Positions 63,952-64,000 of a stretch of DNA of 64,000 bases are shown here, one piece after another. The notes below the pieces were generated by a model. That model was given only the letters and a program-made list of their open reading frames with translations, ran no database searches and had not been told where the DNA came from. Made by a program: the position numbers and the translations under genes. Location of the stretch: positions 36,124 through 100,123 of the forward strand of contig CAJUQP010000008.1 in the NCBI GenBank assembly GCA_910588245.1, read 5' to 3'. The stretch's first letter is position 1. Each line of letters starts with the position of its first letter. The stretch is from an uncultured Muribaculaceae bacterium. GTDB taxonomy: Bacteria; Bacteroidota; Bacteroidia; Bacteroidales; Muribaculaceae.

Positions 63952-64000
63952 TAGCTGACAAAGTATGTATTTGTGCAAAATGAAAAATCAAAATAAGAGA

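Overview
The window is a piece of a Bacteroidales chromosome, most likely Muribaculaceae (the order is well supported; the family is my inference). The evidence is a SusC/SusD pair inside a long glycan-degradation operon, a fused SecDF, BspA-type leucine-rich repeat and fimbrillin-like lipoproteins, T9SS-like C-terminal tails, a TPR/LuxR-type membrane regulator, and promoters matching the Bacteroidetes consensus TTTG-N19-TAnnTTTG. There is no phage, IS element or CRISPR array.

Layout. 1-3634 (minus): two fimbrillin-like lipoproteins, one cut by the window edge; the other carries LRR, BACON and a degenerate M64 peptidase domain. 3920-9277 (minus): a response regulator fused to a secreted-type domain, its frameshifted TPR histidine kinase, and an Ig-like lipoprotein. 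9554-12526 (plus): secDF. 12754-14422: a secreted unknown and a BspA-like protein. 14560-18064 (plus): two tandem, mosaic AAA-ATPase/PD-(D/E)XK proteins, each with its own consensus promoter and each followed by a tract of 15-bp repeats. 18963-24388 (plus): a tandemly duplicated two-gene cassette, in which a coiled-coil lipoprotein with a variable centre is paired with a beta-barrel protein that is identical in both copies. 24981-27422 (plus): a GH95 enzyme, convergent with a roughly 16 kb minus-strand polysaccharide utilisation operon (43577 down to 27426): susC, susD, GH63, GH2, split lysO, GH2, GH63. 44441-49380 (minus): TPR/LuxR regulator coupled to a tricorn-type protease. 49497-60865 (minus): housekeeping genes (endonuclease I, deoC, ruvC, DUF4286, tRNA-Thr, a probable SRP RNA, rnr, uvrC, apt, mnmG, ybeY) with a near-consensus parS site between apt and mnmG. 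61243-63917 (minus): a secreted small-protein cluster of a DUF3244-like protein, a thioredoxin-like lipoprotein, a 9-cysteine secreted peptide and a beta-propeller lipoprotein.

How the parts work together. The PUL imports glycan through SusCD. Its duplicated GH63 and GH2 enzymes suggest removal of terminal alpha-glucose followed by beta-galactose, with the GH95 enzyme taking fucose (or an equivalent sugar). The minus-strand two-component operon probably senses an envelope condition, but its kinase is currently broken by a one-base frameshift.

The best candidates for undescribed biology are the lipoprotein/beta-barrel cassette (18963-24388), the cysteine-rich peptide cluster (61243-63917), the regulator fused to an export-type domain (3920-5329), and a dispersed TTAAAGGTTAAAGCG-type repeat that abuts gene ends at four places.
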